64,000 nt of DNA from Meghimatium bilineatum (Eukaryota; Mollusca; Gastropoda; Stylommatophora; Philomycidae), in NCBI GenBank assembly GCA_034231615.1, contig CM067322.1:58162938-58226937 (forward strand), read 5' to 3'. The notes beneath the pieces are model-generated. The model did not search any database. It saw only the letters and a program-made list of their open reading frames with translations, and was not told the origin of the DNA. The position numbers were made by a program, and so were the translations under genes. Below, piece by piece: positions 1 through 11,251 of the stretch (the first letter of the stretch is position 1; every line of letters begins with the position of its first letter).

Positions 1-133
1 AAAGCCAATGGAAATATGTGTTTATGGGGATTTCCAAATAATGTCGCCGAATGAAATCACCATAACACTCACTGTGTGCTCTATGTTCTTATTGTTCTAG
101 TTTTTTAAGATTATTTTTATTCTTCTGTTATTC

Positions 134-344
134 TCAAAGGCATTCAGGTAACAGGATGTAGTCCACAGAACGGAATATGTTGTGTCATGGTTTACAGCTT
201 GACTCCGATATCTGCAACTTTATGACTGATTCATCTGACTTCAGAATAATTTCTGTGTCACTTTGAACCTCTCTGAGATATGACAGCTATCCCACCATCA
301 AACCATTTTAGTCGCCTCTTACAACATCCATAGCACGTCGCAGT
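134..344 (-). repeat. SINE-SA copy (GAA-tailed dispersed repeat)
   Basis: Reads, in reverse orientation, through the landmarks shared by all SA copies here: the AGGATGTAGTCC block, the GTCATGGTTTACAGC block and the region around TTAGTCGCCTCTTACAACAT. It is diverged from the better copies at 7228-7510 and 47919-48191. No coding potential. Target-site duplications are not clear here. Confidence 0.7.
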
Positions 345-620
345 ACTGTTATTATTTGTTTTTTTTTCGTTCCCCACAACTCATGGGCGTACCGTATGGA
401 GTTGGTAATCATGTCTTCCCACAGTCTTCTCTCCCGTGTACTGTCAATCATTTCAGATACCCATGTTTCTCCATACCACAATGTCAAGCTATCCAGCATT
501 TTTTTCTTGATCGTCTCCTATCCATTTTGCTCTTCGACTGCCTTGTTGTCACAATATACTTTATCTGTTCTGTTATCCTACAGTGCTCAGATAATTTAGA
601 ATGTCTTCTTCTGAAGTGAC
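345..620 (-). mobile_element. LINE-E 3' fragment
   Basis: The minus strand encodes the C-terminal end of a non-LTR retrotransposon ORF2. A stretch resembling KYIVTTRQSKSKMDRRR is followed by KMLDSLTLWYGE and then RERRLWEDMITNSIRYAHE, the usual end of this protein in the better copy at 33.0-33.6 kb. Only the C-terminal region downstream of the RT domain is kept and the frame is broken in places, so it is a dead fragment. Confidence 0.7.
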
Positions 621-726
621 TCTGTTCTAGTGTATAAATAATATAAAATATTATCTTTATGTTTCAGTCTGCAGCTTTCAAAATATATTGATGTTCTAGG
701 CTGAAATTAATCAAATGTCTTATTAG

Positions 727-1145
727 TAGATATTGGTACTAGTATAAAAGAGATTGGTACTAGTATAAAGGAGATTGGAGCTAGTATGAAAGTGATTAGA
801 ACTAGTATGAAAGTGAGTGGAACTAGTATAAAGGAGATTGGAGCTAGTATAAAGAAGATTGGAACTAGTATGAAAGTGATTGGAACTAGTATAAAGGAGA
901 TTGGAGCGAGTATGAAAGTGATTGGAACTAGCATGAAAGTGATTGGAACTTGTATGAAAGTGATGGGAACTTGTATGAAAGTGATTGGAACTAGTATGAA
1001 AGTGATTGGAACTAGTATGAAAGATATTGAAACTAGTATAAAGAAGATTGGAATTAGCATAAAGAGATTGGAACTAGTATAAAGGGTATTGAAACTAGTA
1101 GAAAGAGATTGGAACTAGTATAAAAGAGATTGAAACTTGAATGAA
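727..1145. repeat. Minisatellite, 21-bp unit
   Basis: About twenty tandem copies of a 21-bp unit close to AGTGATTGGAACTAGTATGAA, with variants AGGAGATTGGAGCTAGTATAA. Because 21 is a multiple of three and the unit lacks stops in several frames, long reading frames appear on both strands; these are by-products of the repeat and not genes. The last copies are irregular. Confidence 0.95.
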
Positions 1146-1699
1146 AGGGAGACAGCAAGAAAACTTTTTCCTATTGGTAAATCAAATTTGAGTTTTTATA
1201 TATTTAGAAGAAAATATATAGGATACATAATAGTAGTTTCACTTTGAATAAATCCACCATATCAATGATTCGACCAAAAGATGATAAAGATAAGTACAAA
1301 CAAACGCAGAATGTGACAATAAGCAAAAGTATAGTTAAACCATTGCATTTAATAACGTGTGAGATGTTGTCAATCTCGCATTTCAGCGGCTCTGTTATAT
1401 GAGACTTGTAGCCATCTCCTATTTCTCGCAGTCCTTACTTCCCGGATTAATCCGGTACCCAATTAAGGTGTGTCGACCCGGAGTCATTTGTAAGCTACAT
1501 GAAACTATATAATGGAACTGACAGATATGAGGATACGAGATTAGTAAAAATAAAACGATGGAAATGTGCGACGTTACATGTCAAGAAAATACAACATATA
1601 TGAAAAAAAAAATGAAACTAATATTTAATGTAATTTTTGACGCATAAGAATAAGACTAAGGAATCCTAATACTCTTGTTGTTATTTTAGTTTCATATAA

Positions 1700-1700
<1 letters not shown>
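1146..1700. other. No gene seen
   Basis: Unique-looking AT-rich sequence. A patch at about 1380-1500 has higher GC than its surroundings and may be an old element fragment, but I could not assign it. Confidence 0.5.

Positions 1701-1787
<87 letters not shown>
1701..1787. repeat. (TA)n microsatellite
   Basis: Uninterrupted alternating TA for roughly 85 bases, shortly before the assembly gap. Confidence 0.97.
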
Positions 1788-1791
<4 letters not shown>

Positions 1792-1978
1792 TGTATTATT
1801 AATACATAATGTCACGTTCTCTATGTCAGTGATGGTAGCCTATTGTGTCACATTTGCCAATTTTTTCATTCTCAAGTTCAAACGCGCCATGCTTTTTCAT
1901 TCTATGGTTCCAATGCGCCAATTTTTTATTTACGCTATAATGCTTCCTTTTTTTGTTGCTTTATGCCCTTTTATTCGC

Positions 1979-2078
1979 NNNNNNNNNNNNNNNNNNNNNN
2001 NNNNNNNNNNNNNNNNNNNNNNNNNNNNNNNNNNNNNNNNNNNNNNNNNNNNNNNNNNNNNNNNNNNNNNNNNNNNNN
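1979..2078. other. Assembly gap (100 N)
   Basis: Exactly 100 N, the conventional size for a gap of unknown length. Any reading frame crossing it is meaningless. Confidence 0.99.
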
Positions 2079-2431
2079 CAAATAATTAACTTTTTAGAGA
2101 CAACTAATCCAAACTGCTGATATAATATCAAACTTGTATTATGTATGATTCAAACAAAATCATAACTAGTTGTGCTAGCCAAATTAATCGTATATCTACA
2201 ACAGTTTAGAAGACATCTAAAATTTCACAGGTCTGAACAATATTTGCAAGTTCAAGATACATTAGAAAGTGTACACATTTTAAGATCTTTAATAGTTACG
2301 TTTTTAGGAAACATATTCATACATATATTACTAGTACCTGTGAAACCCCTCTGATCTGAAACTAATTACATGAGAATTCATTCAGAAAATTTCATATATC
2401 AATTAACTGAAATTGATGGAATACAGAAAAA
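2079..2431. other. No gene seen
   Basis: AT-rich sequence between the gap and the coding remnant. Nothing recognised. Confidence 0.5.
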
Positions 2432-3860
2432 ATGCATTCTCTACGGATGTGTCGTAGTTCTGGGCAGGTCACTGATAAAACTGACCAAAACATTGCGGAA
2501 CTAACACTTCATTGGATACATTTGAAGGTGCAATGCCTGATGGCAATACTTTAGAATTTTCTAAATCTTTTGGCAATATTCAGAAATTAAAATCTTCAGT
2601 GGAAGATAGAATTGTGTTTACCAGAGCGCAAGCTAATCGGAACGTGCCGAAAATGCTTCACTTTGCCACATGGAACAAATCGTGCCCTAATGAAATATAA
2701 AATAGATGGATCTATTGAACATATACATATACAAAAACAAATATTTCCGGGGATGTGCAAGTGCAAAACATGAGGACAGAGTTTCGTGCTAATGTGGGCA
2801 AAAGTATTAACTGCATCAATCATGCGTCAAAGTCTTCTATATTGCCAAGATCAATCTCAAGGGAAAAACAACAACGATGGTCTAGAAATAACTTCAGTTG
2901 TCACGAAAAGGCACTAAAGGACGCAGGGTATGAAGCCAATATACGCCATGCTGATAATCAGAAGACTAACCTTGAAAATAACAAGGTGCATGAATCTTTG
3001 TCATCTGCAGAGCTGATGCTACCTTCAACTGGTAAAATTACATTAGAAGCGAATTTAGTTTTGCAAAATGACTCAGAGATAAATACAGCTGATTCTTTCA
3101 GTGTTGTCACAACAAAGTCGGAGATAAATTCAACATTGAAAATGAAAACTGAAGTCAAGGTTAAGGAGAATATGCAAATACAAGTACCTATACCTTCAGA
3201 TGTCCAGAGCGAAGAGCATATTAATACAAGAACAATAAATCCTCTACAAGAAGATATAAAGAAAATACGACCAGAGACTGCAAAATTTGACCAAATTGAA
3301 TGCAAGCCTTTGATGATGTATCTTAAATATGTATGTGAAAACCAAGAAGAATATTTACAGTATGCACAGTCGTCGCGACCACTAGCGCATGAATACAGCT
3401 GTTCTAGTTCTCTTATAAAATTAGGTCAGGCATTTGAGATGCGTAATCATGGGTGGTAAAATGAAGGAGTTCGTCGAGGATGTTACTGTAATGGCCGTTA
3501 AAGCTTTGAGGCCTAGAACAGCAGACTTTGAGAATATCTATAAACAGAAGAACACTGAGATAAAAATGCGAGAACTCAGCTCTAGCAAAGTCAAAACACT
3601 AACGGACGACAAAACGCCATCAAAGCAAGAATACACCTGCTGCTACAGCGACAACAACAATCAAGGAGGATGAACATTCTAAAACAGAGTTAGAGAAGAG
3701 AAAACTCAAAGCTGAAGACTGGTGTAGGACTGTGTCCACCAATACGTTCATTAGAGCGAAGATTCAGTGCTTACGGGAACTAGGATCTAATGATCTCGAG
3801 ATAACCAACTGGTTTGAAGCTTTCAAAAATTGTCATTATATACGGATGACTTCATTCTGA
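2432..3860 (+). pseudogene. Frame-broken coding remnant, protein not recognised
   Basis: Amino-acid-like sequence runs through this block but moves between all three plus frames. It opens with MHSLRMCRSSGQVTD (2432). A second piece runs 2512-2665. A short piece at about 2667-2745 (HGTNRALMKYKIDG) bridges two in-frame stops. The longest piece is 2755-3456. The frame then shifts near 3440 (MKEFVEDVTVMAVKALRP) and again near 3632. The last piece contains EKRKLKAEDWCRTVS and NTFIRAKIQCLRELG and ends IRMTSF with a TGA at 3858-3860. The protein would be hydrophilic, charged and Ser/Thr-rich, with no signal peptide or membrane segment. No splice pattern explains the shifts simply, so I read it as a decayed gene or retrocopy; an error-rich assembly next to the gap is an alternative. 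I do not recognise the family. Confidence 0.45.
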
Positions 3861-4045
3861 AGTGTGTAGTGAAAATCAAAGCTTTCTTTGCGAGTTTCTC
3901 GCCCATTATACAGTCCTGTGGATTCATCGACGTCATGAACCGATGCATCAGCTATATTACAATGTACTTTTTAACAGTATTCTGTTTGATTGTTGTAAAG
4001 TGTATTTAACGTAACGGCAAATTGTATTCATTTTGTGATGTCTAC

Positions 4046-4196
<151 letters not shown>

Positions 4197-4404
4197 GACA
4201 ATACACGGCGTTGCCCGGATGAAAATTTAAAGATATTAACACTCTCCATTCCCACACAAGAAATCGTCTGCCTGGCACTCTGCTCAAGTTAAGTTTTTCG
4301 TACAATTTACATAATTCTTATATCATCGCTAGTTGCTTACGTTCCGTATAATCATTCATTTTATTTTATTTTAACAATTAAACTATCCTTCGCCTGCTCG
4401 TTGT

Positions 4405-4640
4405 CGCAATCTAAAAGGGGAGCAAATAATAGCAACACTGCTTATCTTCCATGCATGAGATAAGAGTGGATTGTGGTTAGTAGCCCCATCTCACATAGGA
4501 TCCAAGTGACACAGAGGCTGAATGTGACAGCCGAATGAAGCGATATCGCAGCTAAGCTGTAGAATATGACACAACGCATTCCGTTCTCTGGACTACATCC
4601 TGCTAATCTGTAGCAGTTTAACAACGAATGCAGGTGAAGA
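4405..4640 (+). repeat. SINE-SA copy
   Basis: Carries the SA head (GGGGAGCAAATAATAGCAAC), the middle CGCATTCCGTTCTC and the end CTGCTAATCTGTAGCAG. It is diverged and its GAA tail has degenerated to GGTGAAGACGAAT. Confidence 0.75.
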
Positions 4641-4794
4641 CGAATAGATACCTGTATGGTACCTTACAGTCTCAAGGACTTAACAGCCCTCAGTTCCTAC
4701 ATGAAAAAATCTTCCGCCTGAATTTTTCCTTCCCTTTCCGACTAACGTAGGCGATAATTGGTCTAAAACAATTATCTGTTTCTAGTATCCTTTA

Positions 4795-5470
4795 TCATTA
4801 TCGTTGTTCACACTCTTTGCCATGCCACGATGTCAGACTATTCTAATACTTTTTTCTCCATTTGTCGTCCTCGGTCTCTCTTACCATCTATGTTGCTTGT
4901 TGCAACTATGTTCTCCACACCTCTTTTTCTGATAACGTGTCCCCCAAAAAATATTGTCATTTTCTTATATTAAATCCCCGTCTCGCATATGACTTTTAAT
5001 ATCTCTGAGATAGTATTTCTAGCTGGCCATGATATTCTCCGCATTCTTCTATAGAACGGCATTTCTGTTGTCTATAATGTTCGGCTATCCTGTTTATTTC
5101 TTGTCCAAGACTCGCATCAATATGTTAGAATTGGCATTTTGTAGCTCTGAAAAACGTTCTTCCTCACCTCTATTTACAGGTCATATTACACAGTATGTTC
5201 TTCATTTTTTATGAATGCTAGCTTTGCCTGCCACATTCTGTTTATCCGTGTTGAATTTCTTCCATTTTATGCTATTGTTGTTTCTAAATATTTTAATTGC
5301 TGGATCTCCCCGTTATACAGTTCGGGTATAATCACTAAGCACTTACTTTCTGTAAAATTGTTCTTTTTATTCTCTTCTCACTTTAAACATTCCATTTATC
5401 GACATTAGTCGCACTGAATTCTTTTCGTTGAATTTATTATTTCCCGCCCATTTTGTTTTAATAAAGGCTT
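4795..5470 (-). mobile_element. LINE-E fragment (thumb to C-terminus)
   Basis: Minus-strand translation in several frames gives, in order, EIQQLKYLETTIA, MKNILCNMTCK, EMPFYRRMRRISW and KRGVENIVATSNIDGKRDRGRQMEK. This is the order seen in the better LINE-E copies at 33.0 and 36.6 kb. Multiple frameshifts. Its 3' end points left, near 4795. Confidence 0.65.
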
Positions 5471-5494
5471 TTTGGTATAAATTTATAATTTGTT

Positions 5495-5930
5495 CTATCT
5501 ATCTATTCGTTAAACCATTTAAGCCTGTCAGGGGTAGAAGAGTTCTCTGGAATTGGACCTCGGGTGTGCTGAGTATATTGTGGAATTTGTCGCCTCTTTT
5601 ATTTCGGTGGTCCATCGTTTTCGAGGTCAGCCTCTAGGTCCTCTAGGTCTGTCTTCACTGCATCTGTGTAGCACAGCTTGCTGAGGTATGCTGGCTGGTG
5701 GTAGTCTGCTGATATGTGCAAAACTATTTCATCTCTTGGCTCTTAATATACTCCAAGATTGGGACGGTGCCGGTTCCTTGTCTAATGCCCTCATTTCTCA
5801 CTCTGTCTTTTAGCGATATTTCTAGGATTCTGCGTAAGCATACCATTTCAACTATCACTAGTTTAAGCTTGTCTTGTGCTGTCGTATTTACAGACGTCTC
5901 CTGAGAACTCATCATTGTTTCCTACGAGCG
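5495..5930 (-). mobile_element. LINE-G 3' fragment with GATA tail
   Basis: The minus strand encodes EMVCLRRILEISLKDRVRNE and GTVPILEYIKSQ, then the family 3' end. The end reads on the plus strand as a TATCTATCTATT tail followed by GGGTAGAAGAGTTCTCTGG. The copies at 52.2-52.8 and 54.8-55.2 kb show the same C-terminus and GATA tail. Confidence 0.7.
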
Positions 5931-6329
5931 CTACTACTAAGTACTATTTCTACACTGTCGGGTCGCTACTCCAGTCACAGTGTCGTTTGGGTGACTCTAA
6001 ATGGTTAATCTAATCTATCCCATTCAGAAAAGAAATCACATAGTCCATCTAGAAAAAAACCAACTGAAACACAGAAACTTTGTTTCATTTTCGGTAAGCA
6101 GAGATGGCAGATCGCCTTCGCCCGCCATTGACCGGAAGGAAATAATTTGTTCTGTTTTTGGTAATTTCTAAAACTGTGTTACCTTAACTTTTAGCAGAGT
6201 AGTTGTAAGAAAGAAATTCTTGGTTGATGATTATGTTGCATAGTTAAGTGTATGCACGCAGGGCGGTAGATAGGTCTTTGGTAGGGGTGGAAGTTTGAGT
6301 AAAAGAAAAATGAATTATTTCTGTATGTG

Positions 6330-6445
6330 CATCTCAGAAATCGCAGAAAAGCTGTAAACCGTGACACAAAGCATGCTGTTCTCTGGATTGCATCCTGCTA
6401 ATCTGCAAGAATTTGAGAATGAGAAGAAGAAGAAAATTGGAAAAT
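6330..6445 (+). repeat. SINE-SA, 3' part only
   Basis: Contains AAGCTGTAAACCGTGAC, then CATCCTGCTAATCTGCAAG, then a GAGAAGAAGAAG tail. The 5' half is missing. Confidence 0.7.
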
Positions 6446-7216
6446 ATCTCAGTGTTTAACTTTCAATAGTTTCAGAAATATACATTATGAATTTGTCGTT
6501 GTTTCTACGTTATGTTTTTATTCCTAGTAAATAATTAATATACTAAAACCAAGTCCTTCACCAGAATATCCTTGCGCGTAGATTTCAAACATCGTCTCAG
6601 ATTTGACTAATTCGACGTTTTCCGTGCTTTTCATTAGTTGACAACACAAAGTATACGTAACAGTGACTAATCAGTGGCATCAGCCAAGATAAGTGACGAT
6701 TTTTGAGATTTAGACTAAGGATTATTCTAAAGAAGGACTTGCTCAACCCTTTGTACTTTATGTTTTGGTAGATCACACAGCAGGGAGTACTTTGTGGTAA
6801 CATCTTTGTGGCAATAGCTGCTGAAGAAATCACACATTTACACAATTGTTCATTTATCTGGTTGTTTTTCCCCCTTAAATTACATATACTGCGTCTTTAT
6901 GTATTTCTTGCAAATTTATGTTTGTCACTAAATCATATCTTTCTCATGAATACTCCTGCGCGCTGATCCCAAACAGCGTCACTTATCTTGGTTTGATTTG
7001 TCCCATGAATTTCATTAAATGACGACACAAAGGAAACGCAAACCGAAATAATTATCAGTCGTATTGACCAGAATAAGAGACGTTGATGGAGACCAGCGCG
7101 CAGGACTGTACTGTTCTAGTAAATAGTTTATATTAAACCAAGTTCTTCTCCGATGTACTGGAGTTCATGATTGGAAGTGGACTGCCACATCTAAACAGTG
7201 TTAATCTTTTGGTATC
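6446..7216. repeat. Diverged internal duplication, no gene
   Basis: Two stretches resemble each other. CTAGTAAATAATTAATATAC with CCAAGTCCTTC (near 6525-6560) is echoed by CTAGTAAATAGTTTATATT with CCAAGTTCTTC (near 7115-7150). The CTTGCGCG...CAAACA blocks near 6572 and 6955 also match. The motif CCAAGATAAGTGAC (near 6687) recurs inverted near 6980. Probably an old duplicated non-coding element of unknown class. Confidence 0.4.
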
Positions 7217-7227
7217 ATATGATGAAG

Positions 7228-7510
7228 CCGCCCGTGTGTTTCCGAGGCCAGAAAGGGGAGCAAAGAATAGCAACACTGTTTACCTTCCACGCATGTCGTA
7301 AAAGGCGACTAAGGAGGTTATGGGATGGAGTTGGTTGTCCCATCCCATATAGGGTCAGTGATCCAACGCCATGCTGAAGTCGGATGTGTCAGGCCGAAAG
7401 GTGCAGATATCGCAGCAATGCTGTAAACCATGACACAGCGCATTCCGTTCTCCGAACAACATCCTGATAATCTGCAGGAGTTTGAGAACGAACGCAGAAG
7501 AAGAAGAAGA
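7228..7510 (+). repeat. SINE-SA, near full-length copy with TSD
   Basis: Best full copy of the SA family. It starts CCGCCCGTGTGTTTCCGAGG, contains ATGTCGTAAAAGGCGACTAA and ends in an AGAAGAAGAAGA tail. It is flanked by an 11-bp duplication, ATATGATGAAG (7217-7227) and ATATGGTGAAG (7511-7521), one mismatch, as expected for LINE-mobilised retroposition. I see no confident pol III A and B boxes, so the tRNA/7SL/5S origin is open. The frames inside are not genes. Confidence 0.85.
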
Positions 7511-7521
7511 ATATGGTGAAG

Positions 7522-8139
7522 TACTTTCACCCACCGACATGATTTAATCTATATCAGTAAATATCAGCATTTTGTGTCCCGTGACTACCTTTAGGAGACA
7601 TTTTCTCCTGCATCGTCTTGAGACCAAAAAGAGCGCGTAAACGTTTTTCTTGGCTTATTAAAATACAATCATATCTTTCAATAATTACACAGTCCACAGG
7701 ACTAATTGCAAATTATCATTCTAAAGTAATACTATTTAACTTTTCCGAGTTTAATTCACGAAGGAAGCCAGAGGATAAATTAAAAATTATTAAGTCTAAC
7801 GGGAATTGAACGTTCAACGGCACCACACCTTTACATCTTTAAGTTAATGGGCACCATTAAACGAACTGGTTCAATTCCCGTTAGACTCAAAAATGTTTAC
7901 TTTTTCCCGTGAGTTGTATTGTCTGTCACCACAATGTATACACAAAGTGATCAATGAAAACCCAAGAAACTTCAAGTTGCGTCCCTTTAGAAGCATGACT
8001 GCTAATGTGATCCTCGACAATATAAGACATATTGGCTATCGGAAATAAAGCCTTAAAAAGAGTCATTAACAAAACTTGATTATTCATTAGCTAGTAGGTT
8101 CATAGTAGGTACATTTTGGTTTTGCTAAATTAAAGTGTC
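7522..8139. other. No gene seen (contains one hairpin)
   Basis: AT-rich with no recognised element apart from the inverted repeat annotated at 7793-7887. Confidence 0.5.
7793..7887. repeat. Inverted repeat, 19-bp perfect arms
   Basis: AGTCTAACGGGAATTGAAC (7793-7811) is the exact reverse complement of 7869-7887, with a 57-bp loop. The right arm begins GTTCAATTCCCGTTAGACT and is preceded by G, so it contains GGTTCAATTCC, which resembles a tRNA T-arm / pol III B box. I could not draw a tRNA cloverleaf, so no tRNA is called. Confidence 0.8.
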
Positions 8140-8520
8140 CAAGATAAGCTGGAGGCAACTGAGATGCGGTTTTTAAAACGAATTATGATAATTACATGGA
8201 TAGCCAAAAAAACAACTCATGTAGAATTTGTCAGAGATGCTGGAGTAAAGCGACGAATTATACCAAAAATTAAAAACAAACATTAAAAATGTTTATGGCA
8301 AGTGATCATAAAAAAAACCTTCAAAATTTAGTATCCACCGGTAAGATCAAGGGGAGAAAAGACAGAGACAAAGAGAGAAATATCTGGATGGGTTGTCATT
8401 GTGGCACAAAACGATGTCACTAACTAAGCTTGTGAACATCACAAGAGAGAGCGTTATGGAGAAACATGATCGCTACGCCACTCGGTAAGACACTTGATTG
8501 ATTCATTGTTTGCTATTAAT
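8140..8520 (+). mobile_element. LINE-E 3' fragment
   Basis: Plus frame gives KLEATEMRFLKRIMIITW then KRRIIPKIK. A broken C-terminus follows and then the family 3' end CATGATCGCTACGCCACTCGG with a CTTGATTGATT tail. The same 3' block ends the copies near 21.09, 33.55, 37.74 and 45.15 kb. Confidence 0.75.
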
Positions 8521-8604
8521 TAATTATAAATTTGAATTTTGGCCTATATTTTAGTGTTGTTGTTTTTTTTTAAAATTAAGTGGTAGCTGGTTCTGCTATG
8601 ATCA

Positions 8605-9640
8605 TCATCACGTGGCATATTCCTTCGAGAACATTGTCTTTGCAATTGAAGTCCTGAACCCGACTCTATCTTGTGTCAATCTGCCTGCCTTTTCCAGCGA
8701 TATCTTCATACAGTCTGCGATGGCATCTGTCCATCTCCTTCTATGTCTACTTCTTCTACTTCCTGGAATTATGACCTCTAATATGCATCTGTCTATGCTA
8801 TTGTGTCTTTCTGTATGTCCGAAATATTTCAATTTTCTATGTAAAATTCTATTTACATATCCTTCCTCTATATTCAACATATTCAAAATCTCACTGTTCC
8901 TTTTTTTCCTCCTCATTGTTCTATTTATTTTCAATGTCTCATAGCTATATGTTGCAACTGGAAAAAAGTACTATCTAAGAAGTATAACTTTTGTCTCTTT
9001 ATAATAGTGTTTCCATATATTTTTCTTTTCTTTTAATTTCGTTGTGGATATCGATAATCTTTTCCTAATTTTGATTGTACAATAACCTACGCTGTTTATA
9101 TTTGCAGCCAGATAATCAAACTTGTCGACATTTTCCAGTTCCATGTTATCTATTTTATTTCTTGGTATTACTTCTTTTTTTTAATCTGTTGTCAATATCT
9201 TAGTTTTCTGTATGCTTAATTAAAGGTTTTGTTCTTCGCTGTATGCTTTTGTTGTAATGATCATCCTTTCTAGTCCTTCTGTGTGTGTAGTTAGAAGTAC
9301 CGTATCATATGCTATCTCTGGTATTTCATATCCTCCTATATTTAGAGGATTAAGTTTTGTGTGCTCTTTGTTGTTCCTTACTTTCCTTATGATGTTTTCA
9401 ACGTATATATTTTATAAGTATGGCGATAGGATGCAACTCTGTCTTACCCCGCTATCTACGGAAAACCATTCTGAGATATCACCATCAACTAGCACAGCTG
9501 CTTGTTGATTATAGTAAACTTATTCAATAAGATAGGTTGGATGTTCTGTGAAGTCCATTTCTATCATTAATTCCCATAGTTGCTGATGTTGTACGTAATC
9601 AAATGCTTTGTAATAGTTGAAAATAACATATGTATTATTT
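8605..9640 (-). mobile_element. LINE-K fragment, RT palm to C-terminus
   Basis: About 1 kb of minus-strand ORF2 remnant. From 9.6 kb leftward it reads YKAFDYVQHQQLWELM, then a GVRQSCILSPYLYNIY RT motif. The catalytic YADD position is decayed to a form like AYDT. It continues IRKRLSISTTKLKEK, GYVNRILHRKLKYFGH and SLEKAGRLTQDRVGF, ending EYAT. The C-terminal 108 codons (8934-8608) are open, the rest is shifted. Inactive. Confidence 0.8.
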
Positions 9641-9674
9641 CATCTCATATCATTTCATCACTTCATAAATCCGG

Positions 9675-9875
9675 ATCTGGCCGGATTTCTTCTTCTTCTT
9701 CAGCGTTCATTCTCAAACTCCCGCTGGATCTCCTTTGTAGCAGGACCATGGTCCTACTAGATTTCCAGCAGGATGTAGTCCAGAGAATGGAAATGCGTTG
9801 TGTCACCGTTTTATTTGCGCCACTGGCCCGACACATCCGTCTTCGGCGGATGCCGGATTTCAAAATTTTGAATCC
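9675..9875 (-). repeat. SINE-SB copy
   Basis: Starts on the plus strand with TTCTTCTTCTTCAGCGTTC (the GAA tail reversed). Then CTCCCGCTGGATCTCCTTTG, the AGCAGGATGTAGTCC block shared with SA, and ACTGGCCCGACACATCCG. SB differs from SA by an extra stretch of about 35-40 bp between the tail and the AGGATGTAGTCC block and by a different middle. Confidence 0.75.
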
Positions 9876-10290
9876 GGTACAGTCCTACTCGCAAGACATG
9901 TTTGCAGATGACCTAGTCCTGTGGACAAGTGGATCATACTTACACCTGGCTGCAGAGAGACTTAGGAAAACCGTTTTCACAATATCAACATACTGCAACT
10001 TCCGGAAACTTCCGGAAAGGTTTCAACCTATGCACTGCTCCTAGCCACTGTAGCCACTATAGGGTTCACTGTGCTCATTCCCCGCCAACAATTGACTACT
10101 GGTTATGCCAAGCTTCTCTATTGCTCTAGGCATGCAACCGAATGTTCAAGTCAAAAGGATTGTAACGTCCAGAGTCACTGTGCCTCTATGATGGGTCTAA
10201 GCCATAGGAAAAAACAGTGCTGTCAGTTTCCTCCTCCACAGTTCTGCACAGTACATCTCTGGCTCCCTCCCAACCACAGAGTTGGGATAT
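9876..10290 (+). mobile_element. Non-LTR retrotransposon RT fragment
   Basis: Plus frame near 9898 encodes MFADDLVLWTSGSYLHLAAE, an RT catalytic FADD box with the following helix, then RLRKTVFTISTYC. The frame then degrades but still suggests thumb-region sequence. Resembles jockey/I-group RTs more than LINE-E or LINE-K, but the fragment is too short to classify. Confidence 0.6.
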
Positions 10291-10291
10291 A

Positions 10292-10839
10292 TAATTATAT
10301 ATAAATATATATTGGAATATATATGTATATATAATATACATATATATTCAGGTAAACATGAAACTCATTTCAACAACAAAATAAAAGCACAATTGTATAG
10401 ATGACGTGCCATGAGGCTTCTCTAAGAATATAACCTCAATATAACGGCATGTCATCCACTAAGGTTTCCATTGCTGAGACCCTCAGACGCAACCACATGC
10501 GTGAGGGACATGATAGAATTCAGTAAATCCCATTCCCAAATAGCTACCTGTCTATGTCCCACCTCCCCACCCATTTTCTCAATTTTTTTTCTTCGTGGTC
10601 CCTTTAAAGTGATGCTACTTCCCCTTCCCCGGGCAGTCATATGGCGTACGGTGAGAACTACTAATCCCACTAATCTAAATTATATATTGGAAAGTATGTC
10701 CATAACGAATATTTAAGACATTTACGCAAAGTAATAATATTACCACGACTCCCGAGTTCCCATTAATGTCTACTCGTACATGTACAATTATAACCATTTC
10801 ATGTAGTACACTACACATTACGACGTCCTTTCTCTACAT
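10292..10839. other. No gene seen
   Basis: A short TATA-rich run at 10290-10345, then unassigned sequence up to the hAT-like element. Its target-site copy is at 10832-10839. Confidence 0.5.
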
Positions 10840-11251
10840 CAGGGGACGGGAACCTTTTTGTCTGAGAGAGCCATGGACACCACATATTTTGAAAAGTAAT
10901 TATGTGAGAACGATACATTATGTTTAAAACTACAAATTCAAGTAAATTTGTGCATTTTGTGTAATTTCAACACTAAAAGTACAATAATTATGTCTCTGAA
11001 TTCTTTTTAATAACATTGTTATGCTGTTGCTAATCAATAATGAGTATTATTTACCATTAATGCGACTTTTGATTCTGAGCTGCAGTAGACTTTAGCTCAT
11101 TTGTAGAATGAAATATTAATATGCAATCAATATGTAGATCAAAGAAGTCTAAAGAAACATGTTTTTAAATAATCGAACACTTGTCTGCGAGCCAGATGCA
11201 GCCATCAATACAGCCGCATCTGGCTCGCGAGTCATAGGTTCCCGACCCCTG
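10840..11251. mobile_element. hAT-like non-autonomous element (MITE), 412 bp
   Basis: Left end CAGGGGACGGGAACC and, on the opposite strand, right end CAGGGGTCGGGAACC form terminal inverted repeats of the hAT type. They are flanked by an 8-bp duplication CTCTACAT (10832-10839) and CTCTGCAT (11252-11259), one mismatch. Eight-base duplications and CAGGGGT-type ends are hallmarks of hAT elements. There is no transposase inside, so it would have depended on an autonomous relative. Confidence 0.88.

Noticed and set aside
786..1082. Open frames on both strands at the 21-bp minisatellite
   Set aside because: They follow from a stop-free unit whose length is a multiple of three.
1823..2089. Reading frames across the N gap
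   Set aside because: They contain unknown residues from the 100 N and have no homology signal on either side.
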